DNA from: Filobacillus milosensis
GTDB lineage: Bacteria > Bacillota > Bacilli > Bacillales > Alkalibacillaceae
Reading direction: 5' to 3'
DNA length: 64,000 nucleotides
NCBI RefSeq assembly: GCF_004402015.1
Contig: NZ_SOPW01000002.1
Coordinates: 219,603-283,602, forward strand
Part shown: piece by piece, positions 26,235-37,159 of the stretch
How the letters are laid out: each line of letters starts with the position of its first letter
Numbering within the stretch: the stretch's first letter is position 1
The notes under the pieces: generated by a model
The model's input: the letters and a program-made list of their open reading frames with translations, nothing else
Told to the model about the DNA's origin: nothing
Database searches by the model: none
Program-made: the position numbers and the translations under genes

Positions 26235-27254
26235 CTAAGCCTCTCCACACGAATTCCGAACCACTAATTGATGTGGGATGGCAATACGACGAGGCAATAA
26301 ATTCGGTTGTTCAATCTGATCAAACAGACATTGTGCCGCTTCATATCCCAGTTTAAATATATTAATATCAACTGACGTTAATGAAGGGTTAGCAAGTTCA
26401 GAAAAAATTACATTATTAAAGCTCACCATTGAAATATCTTGTTTAATTTTTTTACCCATCTGTTCAAGTGTATTTACAATTCCAAACGCCATTACATCAT
26501 CGGTTACAACAAGGCCAGTTGGTGGATTTTCTAAAGACATCAGTTCATACATGGCGTCTCGCCCACCCTCGCGTAAAAATTCATGGTGAACAATATAATC
26601 ATCACAACGCTCGATTCCTGCATCTTTTAAGGCATCCAAGTAGCCATTCAAGCGGTCTCTGGTTACAACCAGCTCCATACCTCCACCGACAAAAGCAATT
26701 CGTTTATGACCTAGCTGAATTAGATGCATGGTCGCCTCATATGACGCTTTAACATTATCATTATCAACGTAAGTAATACGAGATTCCCTTTCATGCGGTT
26801 TACCAATCAATGTAAAGGGGAAATCTCTCTCAAGCAAGTAATCCAGCATAGGATCATTCACTTTAGAAGCAAGCAAAATAAGACCATCCACCCGACGACC
26901 TTGGACCATATCAAATACACCTTGAGCAATTTCTTCTTCTGAATTTCCTGTTGTCATATAAATACCATAGTTTTTATCATGAGATTTTGTACTAATCCCT
27001 CGAATAACCTCAGGAAAAAATGGATTTTGAAAAACTTTATCCCCTGAACTTGGCATCACTAGGCCAACTGTTTGTGTATTTCGACTTACTAGACTTCTAG
27101 CCGTATAGTTAGGATGATAGCCCAGCTCATTCATCGCCTCACGAACAACTTCTTTTGTCCTTGGACTGATTCTAGGATTATTCGCAATCACTCGCGAAAC
27201 AGTCGACGGCGATACCTTAGCTAATTTAGCTACATCTTTTATCGTCGGTGTCAT
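26235..27254 (-). CDS. LacI-family regulator of the maltodextrin genes (MalR-like)
   Basis: This 339-residue regulator has an N-terminal helix-turn-helix (TIKDVAKLAKVSPSTVSRVI) and a sugar-binding core (TVGLVMPSSGDKVFQNPFFPEVIRGIS; DGLILLASKVND). It is the last gene of the malE-malF-malG-GH31 operon, 28 bp after the glucosidase gene, with no terminator between. Operators with the form GCAAACGTTTGC between malE and neopullulanase are its likely targets. Maltose or a maltodextrin is the probable inducer. Confidence 0.9.
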   Translation of the reverse strand: MTPTIKDVAKLAKVSPSTVSRVIANNPRISPRTKEVVREAMNELGYHPNYTARSLVSRNTQTVGLVMPSSGDKVFQNPFFPEVIRGISTKSHDKNYGIYMTTGNSEEEIAQGVFDMVQGRRVDGLILLASKVNDPMLDYLLERDFPFTLIGKPHERESRITYVDNDNVKASYEATMHLIQLGHKRIAFVGGGMELVVTRDRLNGYLDALKDAGIERCDDYIVHHEFLREGGRDAMYELMSLENPPTGLVVTDDVMAFGIVNTLEQMGKKIKQDISMVSFNNVIFSELANPSLTSVDINIFKLGYEAAQCLFDQIEQPNLLPRRIAIPHQLVVRNSCGEA

Positions 27255-27282
27255 GTCTCTTACTCCCCTCTAAACTCCCAAA

Positions 27283-29649
27283 CTACCAAGACTTAACGAA
27301 AGATACATAACCTTCATGTTCGGCTGCATCCTTTATTTTCTCTCCATTATATACCACTTGAACATCTGAAGAAATACCATGGACTTTATAAGTAATCTCT
27401 TGCCATTTAGGCTGATATTGGTTATTCACTAACGACGTATCAATCACAACGCGATCGTCATCACGTTGAACAACTATATCAAGTGCAAAAAATTGTTTGT
27501 CCTGATATTCGAATGTTTCACCGTCATCGTCGTATAGTTGATACGACACTTCATCTTCAGAAGGATAAATATGCACAGTCATTTCATCAACAGCATGTAG
27601 TGTAGATGGCTTCACATTAGCTTCAGGAATAATCGCACCGCGCTTCACATAAATCGGTAACGTATCAAGTTCAGCGTGAGCAATCATTCGTTTGCCACCT
27701 TCAAACTTTTCACCTGTCCAGTAGTCATACCAAACACCTTCAGGTAAGTAGACAACGCGATCTTTTACACCCGGGCGTAAGATTGGGGCGATTAATACAT
27801 TCGACCCTATTAAGAACTGGTCTGATAGCTGATAGGTTTCTTCATCATTTGAATACTCAAAGAACAATGGACGCATAACTGGCACACCAGTCTCCGAGGC
27901 ATCCTTAAATAACTTATATATGTGCGGGAGCCACTTATAACGTAGCTGAATATACTTTTTCACAACTTCCTCATATTTCTCACCAAATTGCCAAGGTTCC
28001 TGATAAGCAAACTCAATGGCACTATGGTTACGAAAAAACGGAGTAAAAGCTCCGAATTGTGTCCAACGCGTTAATAATTCACCATTAGAATCATGCGCGA
28101 AACCACCTACATCTGGTCCAGTATAAGTCACACCAGAGACACCTAAGTTTAAACACATCGGAATCGCCATTTCTAAATGCTCCCAGAAACTGCGATTATC
28201 CCCAGTCCATACAGCTGCATATTTTTGAACACCTGCATAGCCTGCACGAGTCAACAAGAATGGACGCTTTCCATTAAGCAATTCTTTCATCCCGTCATAC
28301 GTTGCCTCACCCATAAGTAATCCGTATATATTATGAAGCTCACGATGCGTTTTCGGATTACCGTCATTGTCATGCATAACTTCAAGGTCCATCGTTTTTG
28401 TTTCATTAAACACAGCAGGTTCATTCATGTCATTCCAAATTCCTTCGATCCCTTTGTCTGTGTAAAACGAATGCTTTTTACCCCACCATTCTCGGGTCTC
28501 ATCTTTTGTAAAATCAGGGAATGCACTTTTTCCTGGCCAAACGTCTCCATAGAATATGTTCCCTTCTACGTACTTACAGAATAAATCATTCGTTACACCT
28601 TCCACATAAGTTGAGTATTCTGCATCGACTTTTACGCCAGGGTCAACAATTGGCACTGTACGTATACCTTTTTCCTTCATATCAGAAATAAGGCCTTTCG
28701 GATCTGGAAAACGGTCATGATCAAAGGTAAACACTCGGTACCCATTCATATAGTGGATATCAAAGTGAATGGCATCAACCGGAATCTCTTTTTCTATAAA
28801 ATGATTCACAAGCTCACGTACTTCAGCTTCAGTTTCATAGCTGTAACGAGATTGATGGTAGCCTAGTCCCCACTTAGGTGGTAATGGCATTCGTCCTGTC
28901 AGTTCTGTATATTGCTCTAAGACGTCCTTAGGGGTTGGTCCCGCACAGATGTAATAGTCAATTTGTCCACCTTCTGCTTTAAAACTATAAGTCTCTGACT
29001 GCTCTATACGCATATCAAAAGTCGTTTTAAACGTATTATCAAAGAATATACCTGTCGCTCGACCTTGTCTTAATGTCATAAAAAATGGGATTGATTCATA
29101 TAAAGGGTCCGTTTCAGGGTTATGAGGGGCATACACATCACTATTCCACATCGTGTACTTCTCTCCACGCTTATCCAAAAAGCCGGTTTTCTCACCAAAA
29201 CCGTAGTAGTGGTCATCTTGATTCGCTTCTTTAAAACAAACCACATGACCTTCATTGTTATAACCCATACCTTTTTCTGTTTCTGACACAAGATTGTTTC
29301 CATCTACATCTAAGACCGAGATTCTTAATGGCTGCTTTTGTACTCGCACGATTAAACTTTTCGAGGACAAAGTAATCTCTTGATCATTTTCTTCAAAGCT
29401 TAAATCAACCACTCTCGGTTCAACGTCAACCGCATAACTCCCCTCTAATTCAGGGGGATTGTGAGGATTCATCACCACTCTCACAATATCTTGACGATAA
29501 AACAAGATGTTAACAAATCCTTCTTCTGCTTCTATAACTGTGATGTGTTCTTTTTGATTAACACTTTTTACATTACCAATATCATGAAATGTTGTATGTT
29601 CTAATTTCTTTTTATTACCTGGATGAATGGCAAAGCTCGTATCTTGCAT
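27283..29649 (-). CDS. Glycoside hydrolase family 31 alpha-glucosidase
   Basis: This 788-residue cytosolic enzyme should remove glucose from the ends of imported maltodextrins or alpha-glucosides. GH31 features are PPKWGLGYHQSRYSYETE, the nucleophile Asp in GIWNDMNEPAVF and the probable acid/base Asp in VWTGDNRSFWEHL. TRAGYAG lies before the latter. There is no signal peptide. The N-terminal half has the beta-sandwich domain and the C-terminus has two further beta domains. It lies downstream of malG, separated by a GC-rich repeat. Some GH31 members are alpha-xylosidases; the maltodextrin neighbours favour glucosidase. Confidence 0.92.
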   Translation of the reverse strand: MQDTSFAIHPGNKKKLEHTTFHDIGNVKSVNQKEHITVIEAEEGFVNILFYRQDIVRVVMNPHNPPELEGSYAVDVEPRVVDLSFEENDQEITLSSKSLIVRVQKQPLRISVLDVDGNNLVSETEKGMGYNNEGHVVCFKEANQDDHYYGFGEKTGFLDKRGEKYTMWNSDVYAPHNPETDPLYESIPFFMTLRQGRATGIFFDNTFKTTFDMRIEQSETYSFKAEGGQIDYYICAGPTPKDVLEQYTELTGRMPLPPKWGLGYHQSRYSYETEAEVRELVNHFIEKEIPVDAIHFDIHYMNGYRVFTFDHDRFPDPKGLISDMKEKGIRTVPIVDPGVKVDAEYSTYVEGVTNDLFCKYVEGNIFYGDVWPGKSAFPDFTKDETREWWGKKHSFYTDKGIEGIWNDMNEPAVFNETKTMDLEVMHDNDGNPKTHRELHNIYGLLMGEATYDGMKELLNGKRPFLLTRAGYAGVQKYAAVWTGDNRSFWEHLEMAIPMCLNLGVSGVTYTGPDVGGFAHDSNGELLTRWTQFGAFTPFFRNHSAIEFAYQEPWQFGEKYEEVVKKYIQLRYKWLPHIYKLFKDASETGVPVMRPLFFEYSNDEETYQLSDQFLIGSNVLIAPILRPGVKDRVVYLPEGVWYDYWTGEKFEGGKRMIAHAELDTLPIYVKRGAIIPEANVKPSTLHAVDEMTVHIYPSEDEVSYQLYDDDGETFEYQDKQFFALDIVVQRDDDRVVIDTSLVNNQYQPKWQEITYKVHGISSDVQVVYNGEKIKDAAEHEGYVSFVKSW

Positions 29650-29724
29650 GTTCTCACCTACTCTACGAATGTTCTATGTTATGTAAAAAATAGTCCCGGC
29701 TGAAAAACTTGGCTCAGTAATTCT

Positions 29725-29850
29725 GCGAATCGCTACAGGCGGACGCTTTCCGCGGGCACGGCCTCAACTTCCCAAAACTCACTGCCGTTCGTTTTGCGTG
29801 ATTTTCGGCTCGCGCTGTTCCCGCAGGAGTCGCCGCCCTTCGCTTTTCTT
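29725..29850 (+). repeat. GC-rich dispersed intergenic repeat, copy 2
   Basis: The block starts GCGAATCGCTACAGGCGGAC and ends CAGGAGTCGCCGCCCTTCGC. Both end blocks match copy 1 (10511-10672, opposite orientation), while the centre differs. It lies in the 298-bp gap between malG and the GH31 gene and is far richer in GC than its surroundings. I see no gene in this gap. Confidence 0.7.
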
Positions 29851-29947
29851 AGTAATATCTGTTTTCTTTGTTTTCAACATTAAGCTATAAAAGAGCCATA
29901 TTTAACAAAGGGGAGGAAAGCCGGGACTCAATTAATCTGGTAAACTC

Positions 29948-30790
29948 TTATCCTTTGGTACCACCAGAAGTCAAACCTGAAATGAGGTATCGTTGTAAAG
30001 ATAAGAATAAAATTGAAATTGGAATGGCGATTAATACCGCACCTGCTGCGAATTTCGTAAACTCAGCCCCAAAATTATTCGCGACAAGATCATATAAACC
30101 TACAGCCAATGTATAATTGTCTGTACTTCTTAAGATCACTCTAGCTAAGATGAAATCCGTAAATGGCGTAATAAAAGCGAATAGCGCAATCACCGCCAAG
30201 ATTGGTTTAACAAGTGGCAGAATAATCGTCCAAAAAATACGGAAATGACCTGCTCCGTCCATTTTAGCTGACTCATCCAGCTCTTTGGGAATCGTTTCAA
30301 AATACCCTTTTGCAAGCCATGTGTTCATCGGCAACAGCCCACCGACATAAATTAAAATTAATGCAATGTGGGTGTCGATTAAACCGGTCACAACTGCCAA
30401 GACATAAATGGCAATTAACGCTGCAAAGTTTGGAATCATTTGAAGGATTAAAAATGTCATTAAACCATATTTACGTCCAATAAAACGGTACCTTGAGAAT
30501 GAATAAGCCATAAACGCAATCATCGTTACTGTAATAACCATTGTTAAAAAGCAGATTTTTAACGTATTCCAATACCAAATCAAGTAATCACTTTCTTCGG
30601 TATTAAATAACTCTTTATAATGTTTAAACGTTGCATCATCAGGAAACATACTCGAACCTGATAAACTATTACCTGGATTTAATGATGATCCAATAATCCA
30701 CAGTACCGGATATAAGATGATCATCGTCACAACTGCAATTGCAAAATATGATAATGTTAACCTTATTAATCTTTGAGTTTTCATGTTCAT
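29948..30790 (-). CDS. Maltodextrin ABC transporter permease, MalG/MdxG type
   Basis: This 280-residue inner-membrane subunit has six hydrophobic segments and the EAA loop ELDESAKMDGAGHFRIFWTI that docks the ATPase. The C-terminus SGLTSGGTKG is typical of MalG proteins. It starts 1 bp after the malF-type stop codon. No ATPase gene is in the operon, so a shared MsmX-type ATPase elsewhere is expected, as known for B. subtilis. Confidence 0.92.
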   Translation of the reverse strand: MNMKTQRLIRLTLSYFAIAVVTMIILYPVLWIIGSSLNPGNSLSGSSMFPDDATFKHYKELFNTEESDYLIWYWNTLKICFLTMVITVTMIAFMAYSFSRYRFIGRKYGLMTFLILQMIPNFAALIAIYVLAVVTGLIDTHIALILIYVGGLLPMNTWLAKGYFETIPKELDESAKMDGAGHFRIFWTIILPLVKPILAVIALFAFITPFTDFILARVILRSTDNYTLAVGLYDLVANNFGAEFTKFAAGAVLIAIPISILFLSLQRYLISGLTSGGTKG

Positions 30791-30791
30791 A

Positions 30792-32078
30792 TTACATCAT
30801 GTCCTCTTCTTGGAATGACTTCGTTCTTCTAAATTGCCAAATCGCCACTGTAATAACCACTAATGATAACATCATCGTTATCGCAGCGGCCTTCCCATAT
30901 TGACCAACTTCTAAGGTTAATTTATAAATCCAGGATATTAATATGTCCGTTGCACCAGCTCCGTTTTGACCAACGACTGCCGGGTCACCACCATTGAATA
31001 AGAAAATGACGTTAAAGTTATTAAAGTTAAACGTATACTGTGTAATCATGATGGGAGCTGTCGCATACATCACAATTGGAAATGTAATGTTTTTAAACTT
31101 TTGCCACATGGACGCCCCGTCAACTTGAGCTGCTTCATATAATTCATTTGGAATGGACTGCAAAACACCCGTTACCATTACAAATATAAAAGGAAAACCT
31201 AACCACGACTGAATCATAATTAATGCGAACTTAGTCCAAAATGGATCAGTCATCCAAGAAATTGGACCAATTCCAAGAAAGGCTAAAATGTCGTTATTAA
31301 TCGTACCAAACGTGTTATTGAACATACCAGCAAATACTAGGATAGATACAAATGCCGGAACCGCCCAAGGTAAAATGAAAATGGTACGAATCATTTTCTT
31401 GAACTTTAATTCTTTTTGATTAACTAAAACAGCTAAGAAAATACCTACTGCAATTTGTAATGTAGTCGCAGCAAACGTCCAGATAATGGTCCACTTAAAC
31501 ACATTAAAAAATGTGTGTCGCCATGTATCCATTTTAAAAATATCAATATAATTATCAAAGCCTACCCAATCTACTAACTTGGCAGGTGGAGAATTAGATA
31601 TACTATAGTTTGTGAATGATAATAAAATCACAAATAAAATTGGAAAAATAACAACAAAAATAAGCAAAAAGAATCCTGGAGAAAGCATTAAATAAGGGAA
31701 GCCTGTATCAATTAAGTTTTGATATTGCTGACGTATTGAATTCTTTTCAAACCCAAGGTCGCGGCGTTTACCATTTCGGTAGGCATCAACTAAATTAATG
31801 ACATAAATGGTAATTCCAATTGCTATCACTAATAGAGCGATGATACCTTGTACTAATAGAAAGATCGAATGGTCTTCCATAGGAATTTCACCTAATGTGA
31901 CAATCCCCCATAACCCAATATCAATAATGTCCCAAAATGCTGACATAAAGATAATCGTTAAAAATAAAAACACCGATCCTTTAATGAACTGCCTATTATA
32001 GAACTGTCCAGCACCAGGAAATATGGATAAATAAGTTGCTATTTTTTTATGATTGGTTTTAGCTTCAGTTATGTCCAT
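30792..32078 (-). CDS. Maltodextrin ABC transporter permease, MalF/MdxF type
   Basis: This 428-residue membrane subunit has eight predicted membrane segments. An N-terminal pair (IFPGAGQFYNRQFIKGSVFL) is joined to the six-helix permease core. The EAA loop is ELYEAAQVDGASMWQKFKNI. It lies between the binding-protein gene and the malG-type gene. A stem-loop at 32113-32146 separates it from the binding-protein gene. Confidence 0.92.
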   Translation of the reverse strand: MDITEAKTNHKKIATYLSIFPGAGQFYNRQFIKGSVFLFLTIIFMSAFWDIIDIGLWGIVTLGEIPMEDHSIFLLVQGIIALLVIAIGITIYVINLVDAYRNGKRRDLGFEKNSIRQQYQNLIDTGFPYLMLSPGFFLLIFVVIFPILFVILLSFTNYSISNSPPAKLVDWVGFDNYIDIFKMDTWRHTFFNVFKWTIIWTFAATTLQIAVGIFLAVLVNQKELKFKKMIRTIFILPWAVPAFVSILVFAGMFNNTFGTINNDILAFLGIGPISWMTDPFWTKFALIMIQSWLGFPFIFVMVTGVLQSIPNELYEAAQVDGASMWQKFKNITFPIVMYATAPIMITQYTFNFNNFNVIFLFNGGDPAVVGQNGAGATDILISWIYKLTLEVGQYGKAAAITMMLSLVVITVAIWQFRRTKSFQEEDMM

Positions 32079-32112
32079 CTTATATACTCCCTTTCCAACT
32101 CATTGTAGAGGG

Positions 32113-32146
32113 AAAATAGAAAAGCGAACTTCATGTGCATTCGCTT
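32113..32146 (-). terminator. Stem-loop between maltodextrin binding-protein and permease genes
   Basis: On the minus strand AAGCGAA and TTCGCTT form a 7-bp stem followed by TTCTATTTT. It is placed so that most transcripts could end after the binding-protein gene. Confidence 0.6.
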
Positions 32147-32198
32147 ATTTTAATATGTATAGGAATGGGCAGTACATAAAGTACCACCCACTCATTTA

Positions 32199-33524
32199 TT
32201 ATTCACTCTGGCTTGCTTTAATGTTTTCTTTAATCGCTTTAACTGCATCATCTAATGCTGGCTTAGGCTCTTGATCCCCCATTGCGATTAACTGAAGTGC
32301 AGTTGCCATTGGTCCCCAAACCTGACCCATTTCAGGGATATTTGGCATTGGCACACCACGCTGAGACTGAATAGCTACAGCTTTTGCTACTTCATTCTCA
32401 GCAATTATCGGGTCTTCGATTAATGATGCTACTGGAGGAATCTCTGAAGTAACTTCGAAACGCTTCTTAGAGTTTTCTTCATTAGCTAAGAAAGTGATTA
32501 GCTTAGTTGCCCACTCTTGGTTTTCAGAATAAGCACTTACGTTCCATGCTTTCACACCAACAAATGTTTGAGCATACTCACCATTTGGTAGTTTAGGCAT
32601 TGGAGCAGCACCGAAGTCGATACCTGCTTCACGCATACCTTGTACTGACCATGGACCATCCATTTTTGAAGCTACTTTACCATCATCAAATAGACCTGTT
32701 AGAGCAGATCCACCGCTTTCTCCAATAATACCTTCTGGGAATAAACCTTCTTCGTACCATTTTTGAATGTATTCAGCACCTTCTACAGCACCTTCATTGT
32801 TTAGACCGATATCAGTAGAGTCTAACGTACCATCGTTATCTTTGAACACATAACCACCATAAGTTGCTAGAATTCCATGTGCGAAATAGTAGTTATCCCA
32901 TAATGCTAAGAATGCATATTTTTCACCGTCATTGAAATCTTGAGCAAACTCGTAAAGTTCATCAAATGATTCCGGAGCTTCATCTAAGTGCTCTTTGTTA
33001 TAGATAAAGACTGGTGTTTCAGTCGCTTTTGGTAAACCGTAAACTTCACCTTCAAACGTCATTGCTTGAAGAGAAGAATCTGTATAAATATCAAGTACAG
33101 ATTGTTCAACATCTAATGGTGCAATTAAACCTTCAGTTGCTAGCATACCAATTTGGTCGTGTGGAATAGTAATAACATCAGGACCAGTTCCAGCAGGACC
33201 ATCTAAACGAAGCTGTTCTTTTTGCTTCGTAGCCATTTCAAGTTCTTCAACATTTACTTTAATACCATGTTCTTCTTCGAAAGCCGCTACTGCATCTTCA
33301 ATACCTACAGCTTTCTCTTTGTCAGCCCAAACTAATAATTCCTCAGGTTTTTCTGCTTCCGCATCAGAACCCTCATCTTCAGAATTTTCTTCATTACTGT
33401 TACTTTCATTATCATTCTCTTCTGTTTGATCGCTATCAGAAGATTCACGATCAGGCCCACATGCCGCTAACACTAAAAGTAGTGAAGCCATAAGAGCCAC
33501 GATTAATAACAAGCTTTTCTTCAT
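32199..33524 (-). CDS. Maltodextrin ABC transporter substrate-binding lipoprotein, MalE/MdxE type
   Basis: This 441-residue binding protein has a lipoprotein signal (LLLVLAACGPD) and a roughly 40-residue linker dominated by Glu, Asp, Ser and Asn. A family 1 solute-binding domain follows (ELLVWADKEKAVGIEDAVAAFEEEHG and GPDVITIPHDQIGMLATEGLI). FAQDFNDGEKYAFLALWDNYY is close to maltodextrin-binding proteins. It is the first gene of the minus-strand operon and is divergent from neopullulanase. Confidence 0.92.
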   Translation of the reverse strand: MKKSLLLIVALMASLLLVLAACGPDRESSDSDQTEENDNESNSNEENSEDEGSDAEAEKPEELLVWADKEKAVGIEDAVAAFEEEHGIKVNVEELEMATKQKEQLRLDGPAGTGPDVITIPHDQIGMLATEGLIAPLDVEQSVLDIYTDSSLQAMTFEGEVYGLPKATETPVFIYNKEHLDEAPESFDELYEFAQDFNDGEKYAFLALWDNYYFAHGILATYGGYVFKDNDGTLDSTDIGLNNEGAVEGAEYIQKWYEEGLFPEGIIGESGGSALTGLFDDGKVASKMDGPWSVQGMREAGIDFGAAPMPKLPNGEYAQTFVGVKAWNVSAYSENQEWATKLITFLANEENSKKRFEVTSEIPPVASLIEDPIIAENEVAKAVAIQSQRGVPMPNIPEMGQVWGPMATALQLIAMGDQEPKPALDDAVKAIKENIKASQSE

Positions 33525-33567
33525 AAGAAAAAATCCCCCTTAATATGTTGTGTGACACAAAATTTAC

Positions 33568-33579
33568 GCAACCGTTTGC
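33568..33579. promoter_or_regulatory. LacI/MalR-type operator upstream of malE
   Basis: GCAACCGTTTGC is one mismatch pair from the palindrome GCAAACGTTTGC and lies 44 bp upstream of the malE-type start. It is the first of three similar sites in the 337-bp divergent region 33525-33861. That region otherwise holds AT-rich promoter-like DNA and no gene. Confidence 0.65.
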
Positions 33580-33594
33580 ATTACGGTTCATTAA

Positions 33595-35607
<2,013 letters not shown>

Positions 35608-35611
35608 AATA

Positions 35612-35693
35612 TCGGTCACTAATTCAGCAGTATTGGTCACTAAATCGATTTATCGGATACTAATTTTTCGGTATCGGCCACTAATCAATAAGC
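35612..35693. repeat. Four degenerate 20-21 bp tandem units after neopullulanase
   Basis: TCGGTCACTAAT (35612), TTGGTCACTAAA (35633), TCGGATACTAAT (35653) and TCGGCCACTAAT (35674) recur at intervals of 21, 20 and 21 bp. The other half of each unit is not conserved. The block begins 4 bp after the neopullulanase stop and ends before its terminator. Confidence 0.75.
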
Positions 35694-35700
35694 ATTATGT

Positions 35701-35734
35701 AAAAGTACTTGAGCACAGACTCAAGTACTTTTAT
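35701..35734. terminator. Bidirectional intrinsic terminator
   Basis: The perfect 13-bp stem AAAAGTACTTGAG / CTCAAGTACTTTT has a 6-nt loop and lies between convergent genes. Confidence 0.88.
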
Positions 35735-36184
35735 TTAATTACTATAATCAAATTTATCCTGCACATTTCCATCCTGGTCATAAACCTCTAAATATGTTTC
35801 TTTATTTTTCGCAATTTCTTTTCCACGTTCAATGGCATCATCTTTTTTATTATATAAATCAGATGGTCGTTTAGCTGTTTTAGTCTTTACAGCCCATTCA
35901 TCCTTTTGTTTAAAGACTTTTACACCTTTATCCATTAACTCCGGTCTGCTGTTGTGATCATCATGTTTTTTTAATTCTTTTGCGGATTTATCTCGCATCT
36001 CTTGTCTCTCTTGCCCATTCGCATTAGCATACCATTCCTTAGCTTGTTCCGTCGCAATTGGAATCGCTTCATCTTCATCATAGCCTTCATCTAACATCGC
36101 ATTCATAATCTCAATGGCTTTTAATCTTGTCGCTTCATTCAAATTCTTCAAGGAACTCGGATAATCTGTTCGATCAAATGGCAA
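35735..36184 (-). CDS. DUF2188 domain protein, YdaT-like
   Basis: This hydrophilic 149-residue protein has two parts. An N-terminal helical region (FDRTDYPSSLKNLNEATRLKAIEI, residues 3-27) resembles ChaB-like segments. The C-terminal DUF2188 domain (VKVFKQKDEWAVKT and AIERGKEIAKNKETYLEVYD) spans about 88-147. Length and layout match B. subtilis YdaT, a general-stress-type protein of unknown function. The gene stands alone. Another DUF2188 protein is encoded at 36587-36841. Confidence 0.82.
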   Translation of the reverse strand: MPFDRTDYPSSLKNLNEATRLKAIEIMNAMLDEGYDEDEAIPIATEQAKEWYANANGQERQEMRDKSAKELKKHDDHNSRPELMDKGVKVFKQKDEWAVKTKTAKRPSDLYNKKDDAIERGKEIAKNKETYLEVYDQDGNVQDKFDYSN

Positions 36185-36349
36185 TAGTTAGGCACCTCCT
36201 TAGTATGTTATTATACCTATTCCTTTTTTAACCAAATGCAAACATGGTTAAACTAATATCATTAGATAAAAATTTTCTTAACTGTATTGTAGAAACGTTT
36301 TATACCAACGCATAGAAGGGTATATTGGAAGGAAAAGGAGGAATTTTAA

Positions 36350-36553
36350 ATGGCAGACGGTTGCATTAAATGCGGACAATACGATGTAGGTGAAAAGAAA
36401 GTATCCATGACAGGATCTGGTCTTTCTAAAATGTTTGATGTTCAAAGCAATAATTTTACAGTCATCTATTGTAAAAACTGTGGTTACTCAGAATTTTATA
36501 ACCGTGATTCTTCAAAAGCAGGCAACATCGTCGATTTCTTCTTTGGTGGGTAA
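36350..36553 (+). CDS. Small zinc-ribbon protein
   Basis: This 67-residue protein has a CxxC at the N-terminus (CIKCG) and a second in CKNCG near residue 45, which form a zinc ribbon. The tail SKAGNIVDFFFGG is hydrophobic. Such small proteins (nucleic-acid-binding zinc-ribbon family) are common in Bacillaceae, and the function is unknown. AAAGGAGG precedes the ATG. It lies between the two DUF2188 genes on the opposite strand. Confidence 0.8.
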   Translation: MADGCIKCGQYDVGEKKVSMTGSGLSKMFDVQSNNFTVIYCKNCGYSEFYNRDSSKAGNIVDFFFGG

Positions 36554-36559
36554 AGTTTA

Positions 36560-36589
36560 AGCAGTGGCAAAATTGCCACTGCTTTTTTA
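36560..36589. terminator. Bidirectional intrinsic terminator
   Basis: AGCAGTGGCAA / TTGCCACTGCT forms a perfect stem with only two bases between the arms, followed by TTTTTTAT. It lies between convergent genes. Confidence 0.85.
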
Positions 36590-36841
36590 TGTCACATCAT
36601 CATAGGTGAAATTTTCATTAATATCGCCATCTTCACCCAACACTTGTACATACGATTCATGTTCATCTGATATAACATCTGCTCGTTCCAATGCCTCTTT
36701 TTCAGTCGCAAAGGTTTCGTAATCATTTTCATGATTAATTAAATACACAATCCAATCATCACCTTTACGTTTAACAATGACTCCGTTGTCAATCATCTCA
36801 GGTCTGCCACCACCGTGCTGACTTTTGTCTTCATTTGACAT
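36587..36841 (-). CDS. DUF2188 domain protein, short form
   Basis: This 84-residue acidic protein has a single DUF2188 domain (GVIVKRKGDDWIVYLI and EALERADVISDEHESYVQVLG). A disordered N-terminus (SNEDKSQHGGGRPEMID) matches the RPELMDKGV junction of the 35735 protein, so the two are related by domain sharing. Its function is unknown. Its terminator is shared with the zinc-ribbon gene. Confidence 0.78.
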   Translation of the reverse strand: MSNEDKSQHGGGRPEMIDNGVIVKRKGDDWIVYLINHENDYETFATEKEALERADVISDEHESYVQVLGEDGDINENFTYDDVT

Positions 36842-37123
36842 ACAATCACCTTCCTCTAAAAAATTATGGTCTTAATATGCCATTAAAACTTCATAATTAT
36901 TAGTGTCTGTTAATGTGTTAGCGGGTATATAGTAACTAAAGGTAAAAAGTGGGGTGATACATTTTTCCGGAAAACGCACCTTTATACATTGAAAAGAATC
37001 CACAACTAAAACCAAACTAATAATTGCAGACAAAACCAATTAAGAAATTTTTTAAAAATAAAGCAAAACATTTTTAAAAGTAGGTTCATTTTTGTTATTC
37101 TATGAATACGATAAAACATAGTA

Positions 37124-37144
37124 AACTTATAGGGATTATAAGTT
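37124..37144 (+). promoter_or_regulatory. PerR-box-like inverted repeat upstream of peroxiredoxin
   Basis: AACTTATA and TATAAGTT are exact complements separated by GGGAT. The inner 15 bp, TTATAGGGATTATAA (37127-37141), match the known PerR consensus TTATAATNATTATAA at 12 of 14 defined positions. AAGGAGG follows directly. The rest of the 318-bp gap 36842-37159 is AT-rich with no gene. Confidence 0.65.
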
Positions 37145-37159
37145 AAGGAGGAATCTCAA

